From positions 64,659 through 128,658 of the forward strand of contig JAAXKB010000039.1 in the NCBI GenBank assembly GCA_012269545.1: a stretch of 64,000 bases of DNA. The letters are read 5' to 3'. Shown here in pieces: positions 56,173 through 64,000 of the stretch (positions are counted from its first letter, which is position 1; each line of letters begins with the position of its first letter). Origin of the DNA: Gammaproteobacteria bacterium (GTDB lineage: Bacteria; Pseudomonadota; Gammaproteobacteria; Pseudomonadales; Azotimanducaceae). Under the pieces are notes generated by a model that saw only the letters and a program-made list of their open reading frames with translations, was not told where the DNA came from and searched no databases. The translations under genes were made by a program, and so were the position numbers.

Positions 56173-58365
56173 TTAATCCATTACCTGAAGATTGGCGTAG
56201 CCAACCATCAGCCACTTCGCTCCCTCGGCAAAGTTTACTTGCACCTTGGCACGTTCGCCGTTGCCTTCAAACTGCAGCACGACGCCTTCGCCGTACTTAC
56301 CGTGCATAACCCGCTGGCCCATGCGCATGCCGTCGGCGGTCTCTTCGAACAGTCCGCCACCACCGCCACCCGCATAACCGCCACTGAACAGGCCTTGGGT
56401 GCTGGCTTTCATGCGCACCTCCGACAGCAGATCCTGCGGTATTTCCAGCAAAAATCGGCTCGGACGATTGTAGGTATCTTGTCCGTGTAACCGACGGCTC
56501 TCAGCATAGGTCAGATACAACTCCTGCATGGCTCGAGTGATACCCACATAGGCAAGGCGCCGTTCTTCTTCTAGGCGCCCCGGGTCCTCGGAGGACATGC
56601 GGTGGGGAAACAGGCCTTCTTCCATGCCGCCCAAGAACACCAACGGAAACTCCAGTCCTTTTGCAGAGTGAAGGGTCATCATTTGCACACTGGGGCCTTG
56701 AGCACTTTGCCGGTCTCCGGCGTCTAGGGTCATCTGGTCGAGAAATTCTTGCAGCACGCTGACTTCAGCCCGGTCGCTGTCTTCGAAAGGGAACACCAAG
56801 TCGCCGCTGAACTGCCGGCAAGCCGACACCAATTCCTGCAGATTTTCTTTACGGGCTAACCCGCGCTCTCCGCGCTCTTGGCTGTGAAAGTCCATCAGTC
56901 CGCTTGCCAGAAGAATGTGGTCGGCAAGCTCATTAAGCTGCATTGGCGCAACGGCGTCGGCCATTTCGTCGATTAGCGCCACGAAGCCGCCCACCGCACC
57001 GTTCACACGGGCAGTAAATGTGCCCCCGGCAAGACCGTCTTTCGCGGCCTGCCACAAAGACGTTTGATTCGCCCGGGCCAGCTGTCGAATACCCTCCAGA
57101 GTTTTATCGCCGATACCCCGGGTCGGTGTATTCACGACTCGTTCGAAGGCAGGATCTGAGTGACGATCTTCCATTAGACGCATGTAGGCGAGGGCGTTCT
57201 TAACTTCAGCGCGCTCAAAGAAGCGCTGCCCGCCGTAAATTTGGTATGGAATGTTGAGCCGCAACAAGGCCTCTTCCAGCACCCGAGACTGAGCGTTGGA
57301 ACGATACAAAATTGCGGCTTCGTTCGCGCTGCCACCCTCTTCAATCCACTGCTGAATCCGCTCGGCTATGAAACGTGCCTCGTCCAGATCATTGAATCCT
57401 GCATAGACTTTGATCGGCTCGCCTTTATCCCCCTGGGACCACAAGTCCTTGCCGAGCCGGTTCGTGTTGCGCTGAATGAGACCATTGGCGGCATCCAATA
57501 TGGTTTGCGTGGAACGGTAATTTTGCTCAAGGCGCACGGTAGCGACAGCGGTAAAGTCTTCGGTGAATTGATGAATGTTTTCAATTTTCGCGCCACGCCA
57601 GCCGTAGATGGATTGATCGTCATCCCCCACGGCCATCACCTTGCCCGTTTTGCCCGCGAGCACCCGCAGCCAGGCGTACTGGATGGTGTTGGTGTCTTGA
57701 AACTCATCTACCAGTAGGTGAGAAAAACGCTGTTGGTAATGCGCCAGCAGATTGGCGTCGTTGAGCCACAATTCGTGGGATCGCAGCAGCAGTTCCGCAA
57801 AATCCAGCAGCCCCCCCTCGTCGCAGACTTCTTCGTATGCCTGATAGATGCGTTTGTGCGTTATCTGGTAAAGGTCTAACCCATCAGCAACCTCACGGGC
57901 TCGCCTGCCTTCGTCTTTTTGGCCATTGATAAACCAAGCCGCCTGACGGGCAGGCCATTTTTTTTCATCAATGTCCTGCGCCTTCATGATGCGTTTTATT
58001 AGTCGAACCTGATCGTCGCCATCAATGATCTGAAAATTTTGAGGTAAGTTGGCTTCTGCCCAGTGCATACGCAGCAATCGGTGCGCCAAGCTATGAAACG
58101 TGCCGACCCACATGGAGCGTGCCGACACATTAAGCAGTGACTCTGTACGGGCACGCAGTTCCGCCGCCGCCTTGTTCGTAAAGGTCACCGCTAGGATGCC
58201 GTGAGGTGAAACTCCCTCCACATCAATAAGCCACGCAATACGGTGCACCAACACACGGGTCTTCCCACTACCGGCACCGGCTATCACCAAGGCATTGGCC
58301 AGAGGCGCAGATACGGCGTCGCGTTGCGCTTCGTTAAGTCCGTCAAGGATATGCGAGATGTCCAA
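56173..58365 (-). CDS. uvrD: DNA helicase II (UvrD)
   Basis: Superfamily 1A 3'-5' helicase for nucleotide excision and mismatch repair. 730 residues, as in E. coli. Q motif LNEAQRDAV, Walker A AGAGSGKTRVL, Ib VTFTNKAA, II LLVDEFQDTN, III GDDDQSIYGWRGA, IV LEQNYRST, V TLHSAKGLEFPLVFLGGMEEGLFPH and VI EERRLAYVGITRA are all intact; the C-terminal ends with a Tudor-like MGQRVMHGKYGEGVVLQFEG. A near-LexA palindrome upstream does not match the consensus spacing. Confidence 0.96.
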   Translation of the reverse strand: MDISHILDGLNEAQRDAVSAPLANALVIAGAGSGKTRVLVHRIAWLIDVEGVSPHGILAVTFTNKAAAELRARTESLLNVSARSMWVGTFHSLAHRLLRMHWAEANLPQNFQIIDGDDQVRLIKRIMKAQDIDEKKWPARQAAWFINGQKDEGRRAREVADGLDLYQITHKRIYQAYEEVCDEGGLLDFAELLLRSHELWLNDANLLAHYQQRFSHLLVDEFQDTNTIQYAWLRVLAGKTGKVMAVGDDDQSIYGWRGAKIENIHQFTEDFTAVATVRLEQNYRSTQTILDAANGLIQRNTNRLGKDLWSQGDKGEPIKVYAGFNDLDEARFIAERIQQWIEEGGSANEAAILYRSNAQSRVLEEALLRLNIPYQIYGGQRFFERAEVKNALAYMRLMEDRHSDPAFERVVNTPTRGIGDKTLEGIRQLARANQTSLWQAAKDGLAGGTFTARVNGAVGGFVALIDEMADAVAPMQLNELADHILLASGLMDFHSQERGERGLARKENLQELVSACRQFSGDLVFPFEDSDRAEVSVLQEFLDQMTLDAGDRQSAQGPSVQMMTLHSAKGLEFPLVFLGGMEEGLFPHRMSSEDPGRLEEERRLAYVGITRAMQELYLTYAESRRLHGQDTYNRPSRFLLEIPQDLLSEVRMKASTQGLFSGGYAGGGGGGLFEETADGMRMGQRVMHGKYGEGVVLQFEGNGERAKVQVNFAEGAKWLMVGYANLQVMD

Positions 58366-58461
58366 GGGCTACCCTGTGTCTATTGCAGAGGGCGTATTCT
58401 ACCTGAGGGTGATAAGGGGTGCTAAAACCGGCATCTCACAGTAACGGTCACCCGTAGACGG

Positions 58462-59115
58462 CTACTCTGTGTTTTGGGATTGGCTTTGCGCATCGCCCGC
58501 CTCGGACGCATCGTACTCTTCGCCTCGAGCCTGACTGATAAAATCTAGCGTGTGCGAAGTAATCAGGGAACCGAGACCTCGACCTTGATCCGTCATGTTG
58601 AGCTTGTGCAGTATTTCATCCACCAAGCCACGTACCTCCGAGCGTAGCTCGGCCAACTCTTCCTCTGTGGCGGTCAACGACTGACCGCCCACCCGATAGA
58701 AACGCTGCACGTAAGATTGCGGCAGCCACGATTGCACTTCGCCGCGCAAGCCACCTATCGGTGCGCTGCTCTCTGGAACGGACTCGCGATTACGCTGCCG
58801 GTCCAACTGCCCTTGATCAATCACCTGTTCAACGTGGCGCGCCAAAACAAAGGCGTAGCGAGAGCTCAGCTGCTCGATAACACCCGGATGCTTGCCGGGA
58901 TTTTCCAAGGCATCCCATATTGCCTTACCGCTAAAGCCCAACAGGGACCCGCCCCTTTTCTCTTGTTGAAGCGAGGTCGCAGAACCCTCGCCCTGACGTT
59001 GCTCTAGAGATTTCAAGCGCGTGAAGATGAAGAACACTACGATAAACAATATAACGATCAGGACGATCATTAGGGTAAACAACAAAATCGGCACAACATT
59101 CTCTGTCATAAACAC
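58462..59115 (-). CDS. unknown single-pass membrane protein of flagellar locus
   Basis: 217 residues, not recognised. One hydrophobic helix at about 9-32 (ILLFTLMIVLIVILFIVVFF) just after the N-terminus, so a signal anchor with the rest on the cytosolic side or periplasmic side undetermined. The remainder is charged: SGKAIWDALENPGKHPGVIEQLSSRYAFVL at about 62-92 and an acidic helical segment (TATEEELAELRSEVRGLVDEILHKL) toward residue 172, ending in SQNTE. Third of three unknown genes after flhB on the same strand, separated from the 320-residue gene by 133 bases. Confidence 0.6.
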   Translation of the reverse strand: MFMTENVVPILLFTLMIVLIVILFIVVFFIFTRLKSLEQRQGEGSATSLQQEKRGGSLLGFSGKAIWDALENPGKHPGVIEQLSSRYAFVLARHVEQVIDQGQLDRQRNRESVPESSAPIGGLRGEVQSWLPQSYVQRFYRVGGQSLTATEEELAELRSEVRGLVDEILHKLNMTDQGRGLGSLITSHTLDFISQARGEEYDASEAGDAQSQSQNTE

Positions 59116-59248
59116 ACCTATTTACGAACGGCAATACCTTCTCAGGATGACGTCAGCTGGGTACCGGTCACCTGTCCTCGATCTCACGCCTGAGTATCCT
59201 CCGACTACCCAGAGTGAACAAGCATGGCTCAACAGATCACCCATCTTG

Positions 59249-60211
59249 TTACTCGATAACCACGTCTGTCTTTGGGCTTAACACCTGACTCGCCAGTCGT
59301 GCTCGCTCAATGATGTAAAGATCACCGACCGTAGTTTCTACCTGTACCAAACTTGCTCTGAGCGTGGACAGCTCTTGGCGAACGCTGCGCAAAGCTGAGA
59401 CTTCCGTTTGTTGCGCCTGCAAAATCTTCTCCAAACGGTCTAGATTAGGTTTTATCGAGGCATTTTCTGCCTGCAGTACTTTCAGCTCGGCCAGAAGCAC
59501 CTGTTGCGCCTGCTCCATCGTTGCGTCGGCATTTGTCGACACAACTTCTGGCAGAGACCTCAGCTGCTCATTCACATTCGCCATAGAAATTTCGTTAGCC
59601 GCTAACATCTCTTTCTGCATCAGTTGATTAGCCAAACTCTCGTCCAAGCGCCCTGCTAGGACGCTAAACGTTTCTATGCCCTTGGTCATTTGCAGCGTTC
59701 GCTTCGCCATGGCCCCCAACATGCCATCAATCTCTTTTACCTTGGAGGACAGTTGAGCAGCCATGAGTACGTAGAAAAGCACAGCCGCCAACAGTGCGAT
59801 GCACAGAGAACCCACGGCGTACTGAGTAAATTGTCTCGACTTGTGTAGCTGCTCGGCAATCTCTTCAATCATCGGGTGAGCGGTGGAAATTCGCACCTTG
59901 TCTCCCCCAACGCTGATTTGGAGATTTGGCTCGTCTTCTTCCGATGGGTCGACCACAGGCGCAGGCTCACTAGGGGCCGGGCTGGGCGCCTTCGGCAAAG
60001 CGGTCGGTGCACTGACATCGGCAAGCACATCTTCTATCTCCGACGCCCGTTCTTGAACGTTTTTTGCAATTGCTTCTATCGCTTCCTCAGCGCTGCTGTT
60101 CTCTGCTGCACTGTCATCAGATGCTTCAATGGTTTCGTCAGTATCGGACTTCGCTGCTTCTGCAACCTCGGTCGTTTGTTCGTCTGCCACCGGTTTTTCT
60201 TCGTCTGCCAT
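59249..60211 (-). CDS. unknown coiled-coil membrane protein of flagellar locus
   Basis: 320 residues, not recognised. Residues 1-95 are very acidic and low-complexity (repeats of Ala, Glu, Ser, Asp), followed by a short folded-looking part (LQISVGGDKVRISTAHPMIEEIAEQLHKS, 97-125), one membrane helix at about 130-152 (YAVGSLCIALLAAVLFYVLM) and a long predicted coiled coil (about 153-310) rich in Leu and Gln. ATG 60211 has GGAG 9 bases upstream. Second of three genes after flhB, 33 bases after the SPOR-like gene; co-transcription is likely. Confidence 0.65.
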   Translation of the reverse strand: MADEEKPVADEQTTEVAEAAKSDTDETIEASDDSAAENSSAEEAIEAIAKNVQERASEIEDVLADVSAPTALPKAPSPAPSEPAPVVDPSEEDEPNLQISVGGDKVRISTAHPMIEEIAEQLHKSRQFTQYAVGSLCIALLAAVLFYVLMAAQLSSKVKEIDGMLGAMAKRTLQMTKGIETFSVLAGRLDESLANQLMQKEMLAANEISMANVNEQLRSLPEVVSTNADATMEQAQQVLLAELKVLQAENASIKPNLDRLEKILQAQQTEVSALRSVRQELSTLRASLVQVETTVGDLYIIERARLASQVLSPKTDVVIE

Positions 60212-60244
60212 TATTTTTCTCCAAGTGGAATGGATCGGTTTCCA

Positions 60245-61708
60245 TTAGATCCGTGATTGCATACTAAGCACATCGCTACTAACAAAGTACGGGCGCGCAG
60301 TGATACCAAATTCTGCCAAGTATTGAACCGCTTGCCCTCGATCGATAAAGGGTCCGCTCACTGTTACGAATCGCTCGCCCTTGCTGGCGACTTTGACGCC
60401 GGGCAATTGACTGTTGTTGCTTTTCCATATCAGCGCGCTTTGGGGTAAGCGAAACGATGCATGCTGTACGTATATGCCGGGCTCAACCACCGGGGTCACA
60501 GGCGCTGCTACCGGGAACAATGCTTTCAAGTCCTCCTCAGTATCTGTGGCAGTTGATGATGGCTGCTCGGCTTTTGCACCAACGGAAATCGGACTTTCCG
60601 CTGATTTCTTTGCTGGCTCGGTCAGCGCAGCTGCCGCTGGCAGTGTCACGGGATCACCGGGCACGGGGGTCTCTTTGGCTGCGACGGGCACTGTCCTCGA
60701 TCGCGCCTCGACGCTGCTTGCCGGAGCCGTCACCGCAGAGACCTCAGGTGGACCTTCCGTTTTCACCGATGAGGCTCCAGCGCTGGCGATCTGTGCTTGA
60801 GCCCAGTTAACGCCATTACTGATCGCAGCGTAGGGGTCTAGGTTAGGGCTAAAGTACAGGCCCGCAATCAACACACACGCGATGCCTGAGCTAATTAGGA
60901 TGCGCGCGTTGGACACACCGCTGGGCGCAAGATTTACAGTCGCCACTTTGCTTTGCACCGGCGCTGCAGGGGTTGACGGGGCTACCGCCCCTTTACCCCG
61001 TCTCGGCATGTTTTTGGCTCTCGGCAGGTTTTTTTCGGCTTCCTGCATCAATTGGGAAAGACTTGGAACTGAGGCCAGATCCGCCAGTTGTCCCCCGTCC
61101 TCATGCTCAATTGAAACCCCCAAGGAGCGAATCAACTGATTAACCTGCGCCGCCTCGGGCCGTCCTTTCACGTTTTCTGATAAACGCCGGCACTGTTCCT
61201 CATTTGGCGTTTGAAAGACAAAGTGTTTTGCCCTCAACCTTTGCGCCAGCTTCTGCAAATGCTGAGAATCCGGGCGCGCCTGACGCGAGTGAACGACAAT
61301 CGACACGCCTGCCGCTTTGAATTGCCCGACCATTTTCGCTGCCAACTGCAACAGATCAGATTGAGCAGGACCCGGCAATTCATAGAGCCAAATCTCTCGA
61401 GTCTTCACTACTCGCTTGGTCTCTAACGATGCCATGTCCAAGGAGGCTAAGTGCTCGTTAAGCCTGTCCAGTATCCCGTCACTGGTTTTTGGCATGCGCC
61501 TTATCGCAACCGCGCTTCTCGCCGATCGATTGATGTCCGCCAGCATGGTTCGAGTGTAGTGTGCTAGAAGACTTTCATGGCGTGCTGCAGTGATTACCAC
61601 ATTGCCCGCGTGGGCAATCGTGCCTTGGCAGCTCAGCAATTGTTCGGCGTCTTCGTCGCTAAAATACAGCGCGGCTTCTAATTTAGGTTCTTCCTTTAAC
61701 GGGATCAT
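60245..61708 (-). CDS. SPOR-like domain protein with degenerate ATPase-like N-terminus
   Basis: 487 residues. Residues about 10-200 resemble the soluble AAA-like domain of DamX/ExeA-type proteins in layout (strand IWLYELPGP where Walker B would be, QCRRLSENVKGRPEAAQVNQLIRSLG like a sensor-2 helix), but no Walker A lysine loop is present, so ATP binding is doubtful. A proline-rich linker, a membrane helix near 269-286 (RILISSGIACVLIAGLYF), a long Ala/Pro/Ser linker and a C-terminal SPOR-like fold (409-475, GIYVQHASFR...VTVSGPFIDRGQAVQYL) follow. SPOR domains bind denuded septal peptidoglycan. 32 bases after flhB. DamX-like identity is a pattern judgement. Confidence 0.65.
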   Translation of the reverse strand: MIPLKEEPKLEAALYFSDEDAEQLLSCQGTIAHAGNVVITAARHESLLAHYTRTMLADINRSARSAVAIRRMPKTSDGILDRLNEHLASLDMASLETKRVVKTREIWLYELPGPAQSDLLQLAAKMVGQFKAAGVSIVVHSRQARPDSQHLQKLAQRLRAKHFVFQTPNEEQCRRLSENVKGRPEAAQVNQLIRSLGVSIEHEDGGQLADLASVPSLSQLMQEAEKNLPRAKNMPRRGKGAVAPSTPAAPVQSKVATVNLAPSGVSNARILISSGIACVLIAGLYFSPNLDPYAAISNGVNWAQAQIASAGASSVKTEGPPEVSAVTAPASSVEARSRTVPVAAKETPVPGDPVTLPAAAALTEPAKKSAESPISVGAKAEQPSSTATDTEEDLKALFPVAAPVTPVVEPGIYVQHASFRLPQSALIWKSNNSQLPGVKVASKGERFVTVSGPFIDRGQAVQYLAEFGITARPYFVSSDVLSMQSRI

Positions 61709-61740
61709 CCTAGCTCTTCCTTTTCCAATCTGTTCGTGTG

Positions 61741-62904
61741 TTAGTTCGCCTTCGCGACGCTGTCGGGTCGGCGACCGCTTTCGTCAAAGATCAATTCATC
61801 TGGCACCGTGGGTTTCGGCTTGATCACTTTCTGTCCGTCCGCGCTCACGGCATTCAGGCCGTATACGTAGGCAATAACCTGTGCCACTGCATGAAAGAGT
61901 CCTTGAGGTATGTACATGCCAACATCGCATGTGAAATACAGTGCTCGTGCCAGCAAGGGTGATTCAAAGATTTCCACGCCATTGTCTGTGGCGGTTTCTC
62001 GAATGCGCGCAGCCATAAAGTTTTTACCCTTCGCGATCACCCGCGGTGCTTCTTCTTTGTCTAACTCGTAAACCAGAGCCACGGCAAAATGCTGCGGGTT
62101 AGTGATCACGACATCGGCGGACGGCACGTCTTCTAATTGACGTTGTTGGGCCATTTCCCGCTGCTTTGCACGAATGCGTTGGCGAACTTCCGGTTGGCCC
62201 TCAATGTCTTTCATCTCGTCCTTAATCTCTTGCTTTGTCATCTTTAGTTTTTTGATGAATTCGTATCGTTGATACGGCACGTCTACTAAGGCGATGATTA
62301 TGAGCGCAACGGTTGAAACCAAGGCTCCCAACAAAACGGTTTCGATGCTTGCAGCAATTGCCGCGTTGATCGGTCCATCGCCGATTTTCATGATCGAATC
62401 AAAATTCACGTAAAGATAGATCCCGCCAATGCCGGCAACGAGTGAGAATTTCATTAAAGACTTACCCAGTTCGACCAAAGCCTTGAGACCAAATATTCGG
62501 TTCATACCCTTGATTGGATTGAGCTTGCTGGCCTTAGGAGCAAAGGCTTTTGCGGAAAAAACAAAACCGCCTAACGCCGTAGCAGAACCGATGGCGGCAA
62601 CGATTGCCAGCGCAAAGACAGGAATAACGGTGACAAAGCTATCCAAAGTCAGAATCGACAGTCGGTTCAACGCTAAATTCGTCTCGAATGCGTAATTGGT
62701 TGGAATGGTCAGCGCCTGAGCAAAGGTGTCGACGAAGCGCGGTCCCATCCAAAACCCACCCAGATACAGGGCAGCGATCACCGAACCGGTCACCGCGGCA
62801 ATGGTCATATCCTGAGAGCGCAGCACCTGACCGTCTTCCTTGGCTTTTTCAAGGCGTCGTGCGGTGGGCTCTTCTGTTTTGTCGTCTTGTGATTCTTCAG
62901 CCAT
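61741..62904 (-). CDS. flhB: flagellar type III export switch protein FlhB
   Basis: Membrane component of the flagellar export gate that switches from rod/hook to filament substrates. 387 residues: four membrane helices in the first 220, then the cytosolic domain with the autocleavage site in TNPQHFAVALVY. The usual N-P-T-H is N-P-Q-H here; Asn-Pro, needed for cleavage, is kept. The C-terminal extension (SADGQKVIKPKPTVPDELIFD) is short. Starts in the TAATG overlap with fliR. Confidence 0.96.
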   Translation of the reverse strand: MAEESQDDKTEEPTARRLEKAKEDGQVLRSQDMTIAAVTGSVIAALYLGGFWMGPRFVDTFAQALTIPTNYAFETNLALNRLSILTLDSFVTVIPVFALAIVAAIGSATALGGFVFSAKAFAPKASKLNPIKGMNRIFGLKALVELGKSLMKFSLVAGIGGIYLYVNFDSIMKIGDGPINAAIAASIETVLLGALVSTVALIIIALVDVPYQRYEFIKKLKMTKQEIKDEMKDIEGQPEVRQRIRAKQREMAQQRQLEDVPSADVVITNPQHFAVALVYELDKEEAPRVIAKGKNFMAARIRETATDNGVEIFESPLLARALYFTCDVGMYIPQGLFHAVAQVIAYVYGLNAVSADGQKVIKPKPTVPDELIFDESGRRPDSVAKAN

Positions 62905-63674
62905 TACAAACCCAACATATTTTCATTGAGTGTGCGGAAAGCCTGAAACCAAAGGCCCTCCATCTTGCTGATGATGATCACCATGCTCAGCAACACCATG
63001 CAAAAACCGATTGGAATCAACGCCGGAAAGCCCACAGCAAATACGTTCAGGCTGGGGGATGCTCGTGAAATCACGCCAAGGCAACCATTGATCATTAGCA
63101 GGCCGAGCATCACCGGCAGAACCATGATGGCTGCGCCGATAAATATCTGGGAGGACCAAGTCAGAAGCCCTTGAATGGCATTTGTGTTGAGCAAACCGCT
63201 ACCAACCGGAATTGACGTAAAGCTCTGGACCAATATGCTGATCAAAACCAAATGACCGCCGAGGGCAAGAAACACGAGCAATCCGATGATCAGCATAAAC
63301 TGTGACAATGTCGGTACGTTACCCAGATTGGGGTCCATCATATTTGCCATACCCAAACCCATGCTCGACGAAACAGCCTGGCCGCTCACGATGATCGCCG
63401 CCGAAACAATCTGCAGGGTCACGCCCATCAGGGCGCCAACGGTGATTTCGTTGAAAATGCGGTAAATCGCGCCAGCCGTGAAAGGATCAACTTGCGGGAT
63501 ATCGATAAAGGGATAGATCATCCACGTCAGCACAAAGCCGGTGACGATACGAACCCTAAGGTTCAGGGCGCGCTGAGAAAAAATAGGCGCCGTCATCATT
63601 ACTGCGGAAATACGGACGAAAGGCCACATGAAGGTCTGCAGCATTTGTACGAGATCGGCAACGAACAATGTCAT
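62904..63674 (-). CDS. fliR: flagellar export protein FliR
   Basis: Inner-membrane export-gate subunit that seals the FliP-FliQ pore. 256 residues from ATG 63674 (MTLFVADLVQML); a longer frame upstream to 63755 overlaps fliQ and is rejected. Typical FMWPFVRISAVMMTAPIFSQRALN and LGMANMMDPNLGNVPTLSQFMLIIGLL segments, about six helices. It lies 4 bases after the fliQ stop and couples to flhB. Confidence 0.95.
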   Translation of the reverse strand: MTLFVADLVQMLQTFMWPFVRISAVMMTAPIFSQRALNLRVRIVTGFVLTWMIYPFIDIPQVDPFTAGAIYRIFNEITVGALMGVTLQIVSAAIIVSGQAVSSSMGLGMANMMDPNLGNVPTLSQFMLIIGLLVFLALGGHLVLISILVQSFTSIPVGSGLLNTNAIQGLLTWSSQIFIGAAIMVLPVMLGLLMINGCLGVISRASPSLNVFAVGFPALIPIGFCMVLLSMVIIISKMEGLWFQAFRTLNENMLGL

Positions 63675-63678
63675 GGCG

Positions 63679-63948
63679 CTACAGCGTGACCGTGCGGACA
63701 CGTTCGAAAATGTCGTGGAAATACTCTGCAAGGACTGCGATTTGCCACTCACCAAAAACCACCAACGACAACACCATAACTGCCAGCTTAGGAATAAAGC
63801 TTAGGGTCATCTCTTGAATCGATGTTGCCGCCTGCAAAATACCCACTAACAAACCAGAAATCAGCGCCGCCGCCAGAATCGGAGCCGCTACCAAAATCGT
63901 CACTTTCAAGGAGTCCAATGCGATGTCCATGACTAAGGAAGTGTCCAT
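63679..63948 (-). CDS. fliQ: flagellar export protein FliQ
   Basis: 89-residue export-gate protein with two membrane helices: LKVTILVAAPILAAALISGLLVG and LAVMVLSLVVFGEWQIAVL. The linking QAATSIQEMTLSFIPK is the FliQ signature. Follows fliP by 8 bases on the same strand in the usual fliP-fliQ-fliR order. Confidence 0.96.
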   Translation of the reverse strand: MDTSLVMDIALDSLKVTILVAAPILAAALISGLLVGILQAATSIQEMTLSFIPKLAVMVLSLVVFGEWQIAVLAEYFHDIFERVRTVTL

Positions 63949-63956
63949 AGCTACGC

Positions 63957-64000
63957 CTAGGTCAGGTACGTGGCGACTAGGGAGCCGGTCACCAGCCCCC
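63957..64000 (-). CDS. fliP: flagellar export protein FliP (C-terminal end only)
   Basis: Only the last 14 codons are inside the window. They read GLVTGSLVATYLT then TAG (63957-63959), which fits the FliP C-terminus (the GSLV element followed by a short tail), and the position directly before fliQ is that of fliP. The rest lies beyond the edge. Confidence 0.75.
   Translation of the reverse strand, partial: GLVTGSLVATYLT

Noticed and set aside
58374..58388. LexA-like box before uvrD
   Set aside because: CTG and CAG are nine bases apart instead of the ten required, and the inner bases are not the usual AT-rich alternation.

Overview
This window is a gene-dense, essentially core segment of a gammaproteobacterial chromosome. 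Nothing in it looks like a prophage, insertion sequence, CRISPR array, rRNA or tRNA gene. Gene order matches the Pseudomonas/Cellvibrio side of the class in many blocks: zapA-6S RNA-fau, UPF0149-pepP-ubiH, gshB-tonB-yqgE-ruvX, yggS-proC-yggT-metX-metW-DUF4426-rdgB-hemW, ftsY-ftsE-ftsX-rpoH, rpmB-rpmG-mutM, radC-coaBC-algC-argB, rph-pyrE, yicC-gmk-rpoZ-spoT-ridA-recG and fliP-fliQ-fliR-flhB. A flagellated, ubiquinone-using, probably aquatic heterotroph is the natural inference; the genus cannot be fixed from sequence alone.

Layout. 1-4300 (minus): ubiquinone hydroxylase (cut by the window edge), pepP, UPF0149, then a DUF3883 protein with a nuclease-like motif and a small membrane protein inserted next to the zapA locus. 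4500-6640 (plus): coiled-coil division protein, zapA, 6S RNA, fau, def. 6640-15700: ilvA and rpiA face away from each other; a minus-strand central-carbon operon tkt-pgk-fba is followed by an alpha/beta hydrolase and a GlcD-type oxidase. 15800-18640 (plus): metK, metF, rsmE. 18630-28520: a FimL/ChpA-like protein divergent from a long plus-strand run gshB to hemW. 28540-33940 (minus): trmB, DUF423, rpoH, ftsX, ftsE, ftsY. 34000-43000: rsmD, coaD, mutM, rpmG, rpmB, radC, coaBC, algC, argB, slmA, pyrE, rph. 43100-49780 (plus): yicC, gmk, rpoZ, spoT, ridA, recG. 49780-56150: glutamate-type symporter, rubredoxin, ubiA, and a TRAP transporter whose membrane subunits and binding protein lie on opposite strands with a crotonase-family gene between them. 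56170-64000 (minus): uvrD, three unrecognised membrane-anchored proteins, then flhB, fliR, fliQ and the end of fliP.

Most notable points. (1) A perfect CIRCE operator (the HrcA site) sits in front of rpoH, overlapping a possible -35 element, so two normally separate heat-shock circuits appear to be joined. (2) Three unknown membrane-anchored genes directly follow flhB; one resembles DamX in layout (soluble N domain without Walker A, one membrane helix, SPOR-like C domain). They are the best candidate here for an undescribed flagellar or cell-pole accessory module. (3) A lone DUF3883 protein carries a D...ExK nuclease-like signature. (4) A FimL/ChpA-N-like protein occupies the place next to gshB where Pseudomonas has the pil-chp cluster. 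(5) rpiA lacks a convincing standard start and may begin at ATC behind a strong Shine-Dalgarno sequence.
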